A stretch of DNA of 64,000 nucleotides from Hymenobacter amundsenii. Its GTDB lineage: Bacteria > Bacteroidota > Bacteroidia > Cytophagales > Hymenobacteraceae. Under the pieces are notes generated by a model. That model saw only the letters and a list, made by a program, of their open reading frames with translations, did no database searches and was not told the origin of the DNA. The translations under genes were made by a program, and so were the position numbers. The DNA is taken from the NCBI RefSeq assembly GCF_002204745.1, contig NZ_NIRR01000014.1, positions 34,960 to 98,959 on the forward strand, given 5' to 3'. Shown piece by piece: positions 34,465-41,774 of the stretch (positions are counted from its first letter, which is position 1; each line of letters begins with the position of its first letter).

Positions 34465-35037
34465 ATGCCCAAACCACCCTACCACCTGTCCGCCGTGCGC
34501 TTGTCGGCTGATGAGTATGTGGCCGTGAACCTGCGGCTGTGGCGGGCGCGGCCGGCTACCCGCCGCAACTACGCGCTGCTGGGTGTGGCCGTGCTGCTGC
34601 TGAGCTTGAGTATCGGCCTCGACTTGTGGCAGAACAGCCGGCCCGAGCGGACGTCGACGTTTATTTTTCTGGGGGTCGCAGTGCTCTATGGGCTGTCGAG
34701 GGCGGCGCTGATGCGCTGGCAGCTGCGGCGCGGCTACACCCGCAACGCGGGGCTGCAACAGCCCCTCGACTTCCGGCTGACTAATAGTGAAATCATTGGC
34801 CGGAGCCCGCAGGGGCAGTTTTCGAGCAAGTGGCCGCAGTTGAAGCGGGCCGTATGGGTGGGTACCGACTGGCTGCTGCTTTACCCCACCGAAACCGCGT
34901 GCTACTACCTCGACCTGCGCCAACTACAGCCGCCCGCCACCCCCGCCGATGTAGCCCGGCTGCTGGCCCAGCACGCGGTGCCGCAGCAACGCGTGGGCGG
35001 CGGCGGCAACCTTCCGGGCAGCGACGGAGTTGCCTGA
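34465..35037 (+). CDS. YcxB-like membrane protein, second paralogue
   Basis: The 190-aa product has two membrane helices (YALLGVAVLLLSLSIGLDLW and TFIFLGVAVLYGLSRAAL). Its C-terminal domain ends KRAVWVGTDWLLLYPTETACYYLDLRQLQPPATPADVARLL, aligning with the upstream paralogue (DWLLLYP, CYYLxL). It is likely a tandem duplicate with diverged N-terminus. No enzyme motif is visible. The stop lies 70 bp before the DUF2911 gene. Confidence 0.75.
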   Translation: MPKPPYHLSAVRLSADEYVAVNLRLWRARPATRRNYALLGVAVLLLSLSIGLDLWQNSRPERTSTFIFLGVAVLYGLSRAALMRWQLRRGYTRNAGLQQPLDFRLTNSEIIGRSPQGQFSSKWPQLKRAVWVGTDWLLLYPTETACYYLDLRQLQPPATPADVARLLAQHAVPQQRVGGGGNLPGSDGVA

Positions 35038-35107
35038 ACGAGCGGCCGAGTTTGGTTTGCTTATTTTTACCGAATCTACTCTCATTTTCACCCCATTTCT
35101 GCTCCGT

Positions 35108-36013
35108 ATGTCATTTTCCACTTCCCGCTCCGCTAAGGCCTTTATTCCCGGCGCTACGTTGGTCCTCACTGGCCTGATGCTCGGTGGCACCACCGCCCAG
35201 GCCCAGATCAGCACGCCCCAGCCCAGCCCCAAAAGCACCCTGACACAGCGCGTGGGCCTCACCGACGTCACCATCACGTATTCACGACCAAGTTTGCGCG
35301 GCCGCCTGGGCTTCGGCGACGTTGGCAACAAGAGCGTAGTTGCCTACGGGCAGCGCTGGCGTACCGGAGCGAATGCCACCACCAGCATCAAGTTTGCTGA
35401 CGATATCATGGTGGAAGGCCAGAAAGTGGCCGCCGGCGAGTACGGTCTCTACACCATCCCCGGCAAAGCCGAGTGGACCATCGTGCTCAATAAAAGCACC
35501 AAAATGGGAGCCAACGTCGACGGCTTCAAGGACGATGAAAACGTAGCCAGCTTTAAAGTGAAGCCCATTAAGCTGAACGATAAAGTAGGAATCTTCACCA
35601 TCGACCTCAGCGACTTCACCCCCGCTACCACTAACGTGGTGATGATGTGGGACCAAACGGCAGTGAAGTTCAAGCTCACGGCTGACGTAGATTCGAAGGT
35701 AATGGCCCAGATCAATGAGAAGGTCATTAACAACGCCAGTCCCACCAGCGGCGACTTGGCCGCCGCCGCCGTATACTACTTCGACAACGACCGGGATATG
35801 AAGCAGGCCCTGGCCTGGATACAAAAGGCCAACGCCACCGACCCCAAGTTCTGGAATGTGCATACGGAAGCCAAAATCCGCATGAAAATGAAGGATTACA
35901 AGGGTGCCATGGCCTCGGCCGAGCAGTCGAAGAAACTCGCCACCGAAGCCAAAAACATGGATTACGTGAAGATGAACGACGAACTGATGATGGACGCCAA
36001 GAAGGCCAAGTAG
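35108..36013 (+). CDS. DUF2911 family exported protein
   Basis: The 301-aa product has a signal peptide (ending TTAQAQ) and a DUF2911 domain. Its marks are VTITYSRPSLRGRLGFGDVG, YGQRWRTGANATTSIKFADDIMVEGQKVAAGEYGLYTIPGKAEWTIVLNK and a TTNVVMMWDQTAVKFKL strand. A C-terminal helical part of about 75 residues (DRDMKQALAWIQKANATDPKFW...) looks like TPR helices. The family is frequent in Bacteroidota and its function is unknown. ATG 35108 gives the signal peptide. Confidence 0.9.
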   Translation: MSFSTSRSAKAFIPGATLVLTGLMLGGTTAQAQISTPQPSPKSTLTQRVGLTDVTITYSRPSLRGRLGFGDVGNKSVVAYGQRWRTGANATTSIKFADDIMVEGQKVAAGEYGLYTIPGKAEWTIVLNKSTKMGANVDGFKDDENVASFKVKPIKLNDKVGIFTIDLSDFTPATTNVVMMWDQTAVKFKLTADVDSKVMAQINEKVINNASPTSGDLAAAAVYYFDNDRDMKQALAWIQKANATDPKFWNVHTEAKIRMKMKDYKGAMASAEQSKKLATEAKNMDYVKMNDELMMDAKKAK

Positions 36014-36015
36014 TT

Positions 36016-36049
36016 TTTGAGCTGTTAGCTGATAACTTTTAGCTGCTAG
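36016..36049. repeat. Single arm of the AGCTGTTAGCTG repeat
   Basis: GAGCTGTTAGCTGATAACTTTTAGCTGCTAGC resembles the arms of the element at 29438-29601 but has no mirror copy here. Confidence 0.5.
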
Positions 36050-36055
36050 CCATCC

Positions 36056-36083
36056 GCGCCCGGTTCCTGTTGGAGCCGGGCGC
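36056..36083 (+). terminator. Weak hairpin terminator
   Basis: GCGCCCGG and CCGGGCGC pair over a 12-nt loop, followed by ATTGTTGTT. It lies 43 bp after the DUF2911 stop. Confidence 0.45.
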
Positions 36084-36109
36084 ATTGTTGTTAGGACTCT
36101 CTCGTTGCA

Positions 36110-36245
36110 CCTCACCCCCTAGCCCCCTCTCCGAAAAAGGAGAGGGGGAACTAAAACTAATTTCTAATCTAAACGTGACTGCTCTAGCTTTAAAGACTAA
36201 AAACTAGTTCCCCCTCTCTGAAGGAGACGGGGCTAGGGTGTGAGG
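36110..36245. repeat. Long inverted repeat (CTCACCCCCTAGCCCC)
   Basis: The left part CTCACCCCCTAGCCCCCTCTCC, with a local hairpin around GAAAAAGG, is mirrored by CGGGGCTAGGGTGTGAG on the right. The centre is AT-rich and empty of genes. It resembles a dispersed, non-autonomous repeat. Confidence 0.55.
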
Positions 36246-36264
36246 CAAACTGTTGAACATCAAG

Positions 36265-37953
36265 CTATGAGCTAGTACCTACCAGCTTATTTGATAAGCT
36301 GCCGACTACCACCAAGGCGCAGCCGATGATGTTAAACCAGAGGTAGCCAATATCGGTGGTGAAGAACAGGCCCATGACCACGATTTGCGCCATTACGGCG
36401 GCCCAGAACACCGTGCGCCCGTTCACCGATTTGAGGAAGAAGGCCACCACGAAAATACCCAGGATAGTGCCGTAGAACAGGGAACCCAGGATATTAACGG
36501 CCTGAATCAGGTTTTCGAGGCGGGCGGCGAAGGTGGCGAACCCGATGCCCAGCACGCCCCAGCCCACTGCTGCCCAGCGCGAAGCGGCCACGTAGTGCCC
36601 CTCCGAGCGGCCCGGCCGGCGCGGCTTGTACAGATCGACAACCGTGGTGGACGACAAGGCGTTGAGGCCGGCGGCGGCCGAGCCCATAGCCGCGCTCAGG
36701 ACCACGGCTACCAGCAGGCCCACCAGCCCGTGGGGCATATAGTTGAGCACGAACGTCAGGAAGATGTAGTCGGTGTCTTTGGCTTCGGCGGTGGGCACGG
36801 CCTGCTTGAGCAGGGTTTGGGCCCGCTGGCGCAGGCCCAGGTTGGCGGCCTGGGTGGCCTGGAGGTGCATTTTGGCGGTGGCTATGGCCTGTATATCGTC
36901 GGTTTTGAGGGCGGCCACCAGCTGGCCGGTGGCGCGGGCGCGGGCTTTGAACAGGGTAGCGTGGGTGCGCTCCAGGCCCCGCAGCTGGGGACCATATTGC
37001 TCGGAGTGAGCCACTTGCAGGTACACCGGCCGGTTGAAGGTGAGCGGGGCTGGGTTGAACTGGTAGAACACGAACAACAGCACGCCCAGCAGCAGAATCC
37101 CGAACTGCATCGGAATCTTGAGCAGTCCGTTCATCAGCAGCCCCAGGCGGCTCTCGGTGATGTCGCGGCCGGCCAGGTAGCGCTGCACCTGGCTTTGATC
37201 GGTGCCGAAATAGGACAGGGCCAGGAACAAACCGCCCGTGATACCCGACCAGAAGTTGTAGCGGTCGGAAGGGTCGAAGTGGAAGTCGATGAGGTTGAGC
37301 TTGCCCTCATGGCCGGCCACGCGCATAGCGTCGGTGAAGCTTACTTCGGCCGGCAGGTAATGCACCAGTAGGTAACCGGCAATCACCATTCCGGTGAAAA
37401 TAACGGCCACCTGGGCCTGCTGGGTTACGGCCACCGCCTTGGTGCCGCCGCTCACGGTGTAGGCAATCATCAGCCCGCCAATAAGCCAGACGGTGAGCTG
37501 AATATTCCAGCCCAGAATGGCCGACAGCACTAGGGCCGGGGCATACAGCGAGAGGCCGTTGCTGAGCCCCCGCTGCACCAGAAACAGCAGCGCCGCAAAG
37601 GTGCGAGTGCGCCGATCGAATCGACCTTCCAGATACTCGTAGGCCGTAAAAACCTGGAGCCGGTGGTAGATGGGCACCGCGAACACGGCAATCAGGACCA
37701 TGGCCACCGGCAGACCCAGGTAGAACTGGATGAAGCGCATCCCGTCGTCGTAGGCCTGGCCGGGCGTGCTCAGAAACGTGATGGCCGAGGCCTGGGTGGC
37801 CATAATACTTAGGCCCACCGCCCACCACGAGGCCGTGCGCCCGCCCAGCAGGTAGTCGTCGAGCGAGTCGCCGGCGCGGCGGGTGCGCCAGGTGCCGTAA
37901 CCCACGATGAACAGCAGCGTGCCGCCCAGAATCAGCCAGTCGAGCCCGCTCAT
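36265..37953 (-). CDS. Sodium/solute symporter (SSS family), second copy
   Basis: The 562-aa protein has about 14 membrane helices and the SSS marks DSLDDYLLGGRTASWWAVGLSIMATQASAITFLSTPGQAYDDG, GGTKAVAVTQQAQVAVIF, FGTDQSQVQRYLAGRDITESR and SAAMGSAAAGLNALSSTTVVDLY. A cytosolic or periplasmic insert of about 90 residues (residues about 355-440) is helical and charged. The start is ATG 37953. A 44-aa membrane protein ends on this start codon (ATGA overlap), so the two are translationally coupled. The solute is unknown. Confidence 0.92.
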   Translation of the reverse strand: MSGLDWLILGGTLLFIVGYGTWRTRRAGDSLDDYLLGGRTASWWAVGLSIMATQASAITFLSTPGQAYDDGMRFIQFYLGLPVAMVLIAVFAVPIYHRLQVFTAYEYLEGRFDRRTRTFAALLFLVQRGLSNGLSLYAPALVLSAILGWNIQLTVWLIGGLMIAYTVSGGTKAVAVTQQAQVAVIFTGMVIAGYLLVHYLPAEVSFTDAMRVAGHEGKLNLIDFHFDPSDRYNFWSGITGGLFLALSYFGTDQSQVQRYLAGRDITESRLGLLMNGLLKIPMQFGILLLGVLLFVFYQFNPAPLTFNRPVYLQVAHSEQYGPQLRGLERTHATLFKARARATGQLVAALKTDDIQAIATAKMHLQATQAANLGLRQRAQTLLKQAVPTAEAKDTDYIFLTFVLNYMPHGLVGLLVAVVLSAAMGSAAAGLNALSSTTVVDLYKPRRPGRSEGHYVAASRWAAVGWGVLGIGFATFAARLENLIQAVNILGSLFYGTILGIFVVAFFLKSVNGRTVFWAAVMAQIVVMGLFFTTDIGYLWFNIIGCALVVVGSLSNKLVGTSS

Positions 37954-38084
37954 GCAAACAGCCGGGTCAGGTACACGAACAACCCGATTTCGGCCCCTAG
38001 CGCCCCCAGCACCAGCCAGTACCAGGCCCGCCACGAAGGCAGCAGCGGTGGTTTGTCGGTGGGTTGGGGCGGGATGACGGACAC
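37950..38084 (-). CDS. Small membrane protein coupled to the symporter
   Basis: Reading the minus strand from GTG 38084 gives 44 residues. A Pro-rich N-terminus (SVIPPQPTDKPPLLPSW) is followed by one membrane helix, WYWLVLGALGAEIGLFVYL, and TRLFA. The TGA stop overlaps the symporter ATG by ATGA. A TTG at 38108 could extend it by eight residues. Small single-helix partners next to SSS carriers are known in other systems (DUF485/YjcH with ActP is the classic two-helix case), which makes a subunit role plausible but unproven. The strict overlap and a clean helix are the evidence that this is a gene. Confidence 0.65.
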   Translation of the reverse strand: MSVIPPQPTDKPPLLPSWRAWYWLVLGALGAEIGLFVYLTRLFA

Positions 38085-38133
38085 GGCGGGTAGGTTGGGG
38101 ACTGGCAAAGTCGAAAGATAGTTGAATCACCTG

Positions 38134-38790
38134 TCATCCTGAGTGGAGAATTGGTTGCTCCACTTTCTGTTTCGGCCGCAGCCACCACGTAGCCAGCTCA
38201 AATCCGCAGGTGAGTACCAGCCCTATAGCCGCGCCGGCTACTACGTCGCTGAGCCAGTGGAACTCCAGTACCACCCGCCCCAGGCACACCAGCCCCAGCC
38301 ACGCCAGCAGCCAAGGCCGCGCCCGCGGAAACCGCAGCGCCCAAGGCAGTAGTAGCCCGGCCGCGCCAGCCGCGTGTCCCGAAGGAAACGAATCGAACTG
38401 ACCCGCCTGCCAGAAATCCGGGTTGGCGGCCAGGTGTTCGAACACCTGAAGCGGGCGGGGCCGCTTGAAATACATCGCCAGCAGATGGCGTGCTGCCTGA
38501 CTGCCAACCAAGGTCAGGAGCGCGACCAGCCAGATGGTACTTTCCGGCCGTTGACGCCAGCGCGTGATGGCAAACAGCAGCAGTAACGCCAACCACACCC
38601 AGAGCTGCCGGGCCTGTAGGGCGCCCTGCAATGAATCGTGCAGGTGCATGAAACTCAGAAAGAAAGGCCGCAACGGCGCGCCATGCGGGTGCAGCAGTTT
38701 AGCCAGCGGTACATCTACGCCGATAATCAGCAGTAGAATTAGCGGGATGGCCAGCAGAGCCCCGAGAAGTAAGCATAGATAAAAACGCAT
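38134..38790 (-). CDS. PAP2 family phosphatase, third copy
   Basis: The 218-aa membrane protein has the PAP2 boxes KRPRPLQVFE (with MYF before it), SFPSGHAAGAAG and GRVVLEFHWLSDVVAG, and about six helices. It is more distant from the other two PAP2 proteins in this window than they are from each other. Start ATG 38790 begins the first hydrophobic segment. The gene's last codons run into a GTCATCCTGA repeat motif. A lipid or isoprenyl phosphate is the likely substrate. Confidence 0.9.
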   Translation of the reverse strand: MRFYLCLLLGALLAIPLILLLIIGVDVPLAKLLHPHGAPLRPFFLSFMHLHDSLQGALQARQLWVWLALLLLFAITRWRQRPESTIWLVALLTLVGSQAARHLLAMYFKRPRPLQVFEHLAANPDFWQAGQFDSFPSGHAAGAAGLLLPWALRFPRARPWLLAWLGLVCLGRVVLEFHWLSDVVAGAAIGLVLTCGFELATWWLRPKQKVEQPILHSG

Positions 38791-38801
38791 AAGAGCGCAT
38801 A

Positions 38802-38882
38802 GCTGTGGCACGGACTTTAGTCCGTCGCCCTTTTCTCAAGATCCTTGCATTTTGGGCGACGGACTAAAGTCCGTGCCACAGC
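38802..38882. repeat. Perfect 29-bp inverted repeat
   Basis: Arms 38802-38830 and 38854-38882 are exact complements around a 23-nt AT-rich loop. Each arm contains the inner palindrome ACGGACTTTAGTCCGT. It separates two minus-strand genes, and could end transcription of the PIG-L gene. Confidence 0.9.
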
Positions 38883-38887
38883 CTCGT

Positions 38888-41443
38888 TCACTTTCCCAAC
38901 GACACCATATTGGTAAGCAAACGATACGCCCCGGGCACGCCGGCGGGCAGCTCGCGGAACAGGGAGAGGCCGGTGTAGATGTAATGACCCTTGCCGTAAT
39001 CGGCGACCAGGATGGCGCCTTCGCGGGCGGGCTCGTCGGGGTCGTGGCTGCTAATGACAGTCTGGTAGTGGGAATCCCACTTCTCGGGGTAGTAGAGGCC
39101 CTGCTCCTGCACCCAGCCGGTGAAATCGGCGGGCGTGATGCGGTTGGGGGTGTTGAGCAGGGGCTGTTTGGGGTTGAGCAGCGTTACGGGTGCGTCTTCC
39201 ACCGTCACCCGGTCGCGGCTGAGGGTGAGCGGGTAGGGGCCGATTTCGGGCAGCACCGTGCCGCGGTTCACCACGTACTGCACCACCACGTTGCCACCGT
39301 TTTTCACGTAGTCCAGCAGGGCGGGCTGGCGGCTTTTGAGCTGGTCGACGGTGTTGTAGGCCCGGATGCCGAGCACCACGGCATCGAAGCGGCGCAGGCT
39401 GGTTTCGGTGAGGTCTTCGGGCTTGAGCAGGGTCACGGTGTAGCCAATCTGGCGCAGGGCCTCGGGCACCTCATCGCCGGCCCCCATCAGGTAGCCGATT
39501 TGCTGACCCTTGCGCTTGAGGTCGAGCTTCACGAGCGGGGCGGTGGCTTCGGGGAACAGCGTTTGGGTGGGGATGTGGTTGTAGGCAATGACCTGGTAGC
39601 CCCGCGAATACGCCTGGCCCTCCACGGTAGCCACGGCCCGCAGCTCGGTTTTGCCCTCCTTGGCTCCCGCCCCCGGTCGCACCTGGAACTGCACGGTCTG
39701 CTCGGCGTCTTTAGCAGCGAGGTCGAACGGCAGGCTGGCCGGCTCGGCCACCCAGCCGGCGGGCAGCGTGAGGGCCACGCTACCTTTCACGCCCGCCTTG
39801 CCGGCCCGCAGCGTCACGGGCACCGTTTTGGGTTGAGTATCGGCAAACACGAACGCCTGCCCGCCCACGTTCACCATCACCGGCGGCACCACCGTCAGCG
39901 GCTCGTAAATTTCGCCCCGCACGGGGTCGGTATGTTTGTATTGGACGGGAACGGCAATATCGAGCAGCTTACCCTGCACTTCGACGGTGACGAATATCTG
40001 GTCCTGAGGATCATTCTCGGATTTACCACGCAATTGTTGGTCGTCCACACGATACATTCCTGGTATAGATGGTTTTACCAACCAGTACGGCTGGGACGGT
40101 TCAGGCGCAGTAAATAGAACCTGAGTTTTTATAACCAATGGTTGATTCTGCTTCACTGTCTTGTTTACTTCTGTGTAAACCGCACCGTCGTCCGGACCAA
40201 GGTCAGTTGGTCCCACCTTTTTTATCAAAACTGATTCATTCGACCTATTGAGTATCTCTAAAACAACAGGAATACTGCCTCGACCTGACACAACAGTAGG
40301 ATTGCCAGAACCAAAAATTGCTTCGACGTGCAGACCCAAACAAGCCCTAATAATCTCATCAATTTCATTCCGTTTTTCCTCACGCCAAAACTTACTGGCA
40401 CTTGTCCTTTCAGGTGCAGTAGAATACCAATCTTTATTAGTCTCCTCCCGCACCTTCAGCAGCCCCGCCACACTCGCGCTCGGGTTAGTCGCATCATAGT
40501 TCCGAATCACCTGGTCTAGCAGCTTACCCACGGCCGCGCCACCAAGCACCCGGTTCCAGGTCAGGTCCACGCCGTCGAACAGGTCAGTTTTGGCGGGGGT
40601 GCCTTTCAGGAGCTGGAAATACTCCGGGGCCTCGCCGCGCTGGGCGCTGCTACCAAAGCCCTGGCTTTTGTGGTTGGTGCGGCTTTCGGCGGCAATTTCG
40701 CCGTAGCTGCGGCCCAGCAGCGCGTTGTAGCCGCCGGCATCGAGTTGAAAATACTGGCTCATGTCCTCGCCGGGCTTCACGAAGAAGCTGCCCGTGTTCC
40801 AGAGCAGGCGCTTGGCCTGCCAGGGCTGCACGTACTGCAGCTGATCGGGGAAACGCTTGGGGTCGGCGGCGGCATCGAAGGCCTCAATGGCCAGCATGGC
40901 CGAGGCCGTGTGGTGGCCGTGGCCGGCGCGGGCATCGGGCGGGAAGCGGGTAATCATCACGTCGGGCCGGCGCTGGCGAATCACCCAGACCATATCGGCC
41001 AGCACTTGGTCCTTGTCCCAGATGGTGAAGGTTTCGGCGGCTGTTTTCGAGAAACCGAAGTCGTTGGCCCGGGTGAAGAACTGCCGGGCCCCATCGACGC
41101 GGCGGGCCGCCAGCAGCTCCTGGGTCCGGATGACGCCGAGGCCCTCGCGCAGCTCGGGGCCGATGAGGTTCTGGCCGCCGTCGCCGCGGGTGGCGCTCAG
41201 GTAGCCGGTTTCCACGAGGCGGCCGTTGGCCAGGTAGGCTAGCAGGCGGGTATTCTCATCGTCGGGGTGGGCGGCGATGTAGAGGGCCGAGCCCAGTACG
41301 TTGAGCTTCTTGAGCCCCAGCAGAATCTCGGACGACGAGTACGTTTTGGGAGCCTGGGCCTGGGCCGTGACTGCATAAATGAGGGAATGCGTGAGCAGCG
41401 CCAGCAATAAAGCGGCAATACGGAGGGGGCAGCGAGGGGTCAT
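38888..41443 (-). CDS. PIG-L family deacetylase, large exported form
   Basis: The 851-aa product has a signal peptide (cut near AQAQA) and an N-terminal PIG-L deacetylase domain. AAHPDDENTR (H59, D61, D62) and GHGHHTASAML supply the zinc ligands. PIG-L enzymes remove acetyl groups from N-acetylglucosamine-type sugars. A beta-rich middle (NEW3-like, about 380-640) and a C-terminal alpha/beta domain (VTLLKPEDLTETSLRRFDAVVLGIRAYN, like the glutamine-amidotransferase fold) follow. The segment 40201-40440 has 99 G or C of 240 bases, far below the flanks, so the gene is a compositional mosaic, although the frame is intact. Confidence 0.88.
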   Translation of the reverse strand: MTPRCPLRIAALLLALLTHSLIYAVTAQAQAPKTYSSSEILLGLKKLNVLGSALYIAAHPDDENTRLLAYLANGRLVETGYLSATRGDGGQNLIGPELREGLGVIRTQELLAARRVDGARQFFTRANDFGFSKTAAETFTIWDKDQVLADMVWVIRQRRPDVMITRFPPDARAGHGHHTASAMLAIEAFDAAADPKRFPDQLQYVQPWQAKRLLWNTGSFFVKPGEDMSQYFQLDAGGYNALLGRSYGEIAAESRTNHKSQGFGSSAQRGEAPEYFQLLKGTPAKTDLFDGVDLTWNRVLGGAAVGKLLDQVIRNYDATNPSASVAGLLKVREETNKDWYSTAPERTSASKFWREEKRNEIDEIIRACLGLHVEAIFGSGNPTVVSGRGSIPVVLEILNRSNESVLIKKVGPTDLGPDDGAVYTEVNKTVKQNQPLVIKTQVLFTAPEPSQPYWLVKPSIPGMYRVDDQQLRGKSENDPQDQIFVTVEVQGKLLDIAVPVQYKHTDPVRGEIYEPLTVVPPVMVNVGGQAFVFADTQPKTVPVTLRAGKAGVKGSVALTLPAGWVAEPASLPFDLAAKDAEQTVQFQVRPGAGAKEGKTELRAVATVEGQAYSRGYQVIAYNHIPTQTLFPEATAPLVKLDLKRKGQQIGYLMGAGDEVPEALRQIGYTVTLLKPEDLTETSLRRFDAVVLGIRAYNTVDQLKSRQPALLDYVKNGGNVVVQYVVNRGTVLPEIGPYPLTLSRDRVTVEDAPVTLLNPKQPLLNTPNRITPADFTGWVQEQGLYYPEKWDSHYQTVISSHDPDEPAREGAILVADYGKGHYIYTGLSLFRELPAGVPGAYRLLTNMVSLGK

Positions 41444-41774
41444 GCGGGAAGCTTAAAAGAACGGCGGAGCGGGTAAAGATACGGGCCGGGGCCGGGGGTT
41501 GCAGGATGCATCCGTGGGGAGGAAAGCACCCGCTTGCCCAATTGTTTGCCCGCCGCATCGGAACGCATTCCGCCGGCCCGCTGGTTATGCACCCGGGCAC
41601 GGGGCAACAAAACGCAGGTACCGTGCGTCTGAGGCACGGAATATGTGTTTATGCCGTTACAGGCAACCCGTTGGCCGCGCCCTGTCCATCGGATCGACTA
41701 TCCTGTTCGCACCGGCCGCCGGTTCTATGTTCCGGCGGCGGTTATTTTTTTGATTTAGTTCTTCTTTAGGCTCT
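41444..41774. other. Divergent intergenic region with leader hairpin
   Basis: This 331-bp gap between PIG-L and the S8 protease holds no gene I can support. It contains a TATCTTTA box for the minus strand (41473-41480) and a terminator-like hairpin near its right end. Confidence 0.5.
41716..41751 (+). terminator. Terminator-like hairpin before the S8 protease gene
   Basis: CCGCCGG (41716-41722) and CCGGCGG (41732-41738) pair over a nine-base loop, and TTATTTTTTT follows. It ends 23 bp before the ATG at 41775, so it would act within the leader if the promoter lies upstream. Confidence 0.5.

Noticed and set aside
38852..40117. 421-aa open frame opposite the PIG-L gene
   Set aside because: It starts in an inverted repeat and covers the PIG-L 3' half; the PIG-L protein has clear motifs.
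41500..41700. Possible cobalamin or other riboswitch upstream of the S8 protease
   Set aside because: The conserved riboswitch core sequences were not found; only a simple terminator-like hairpin is supported.
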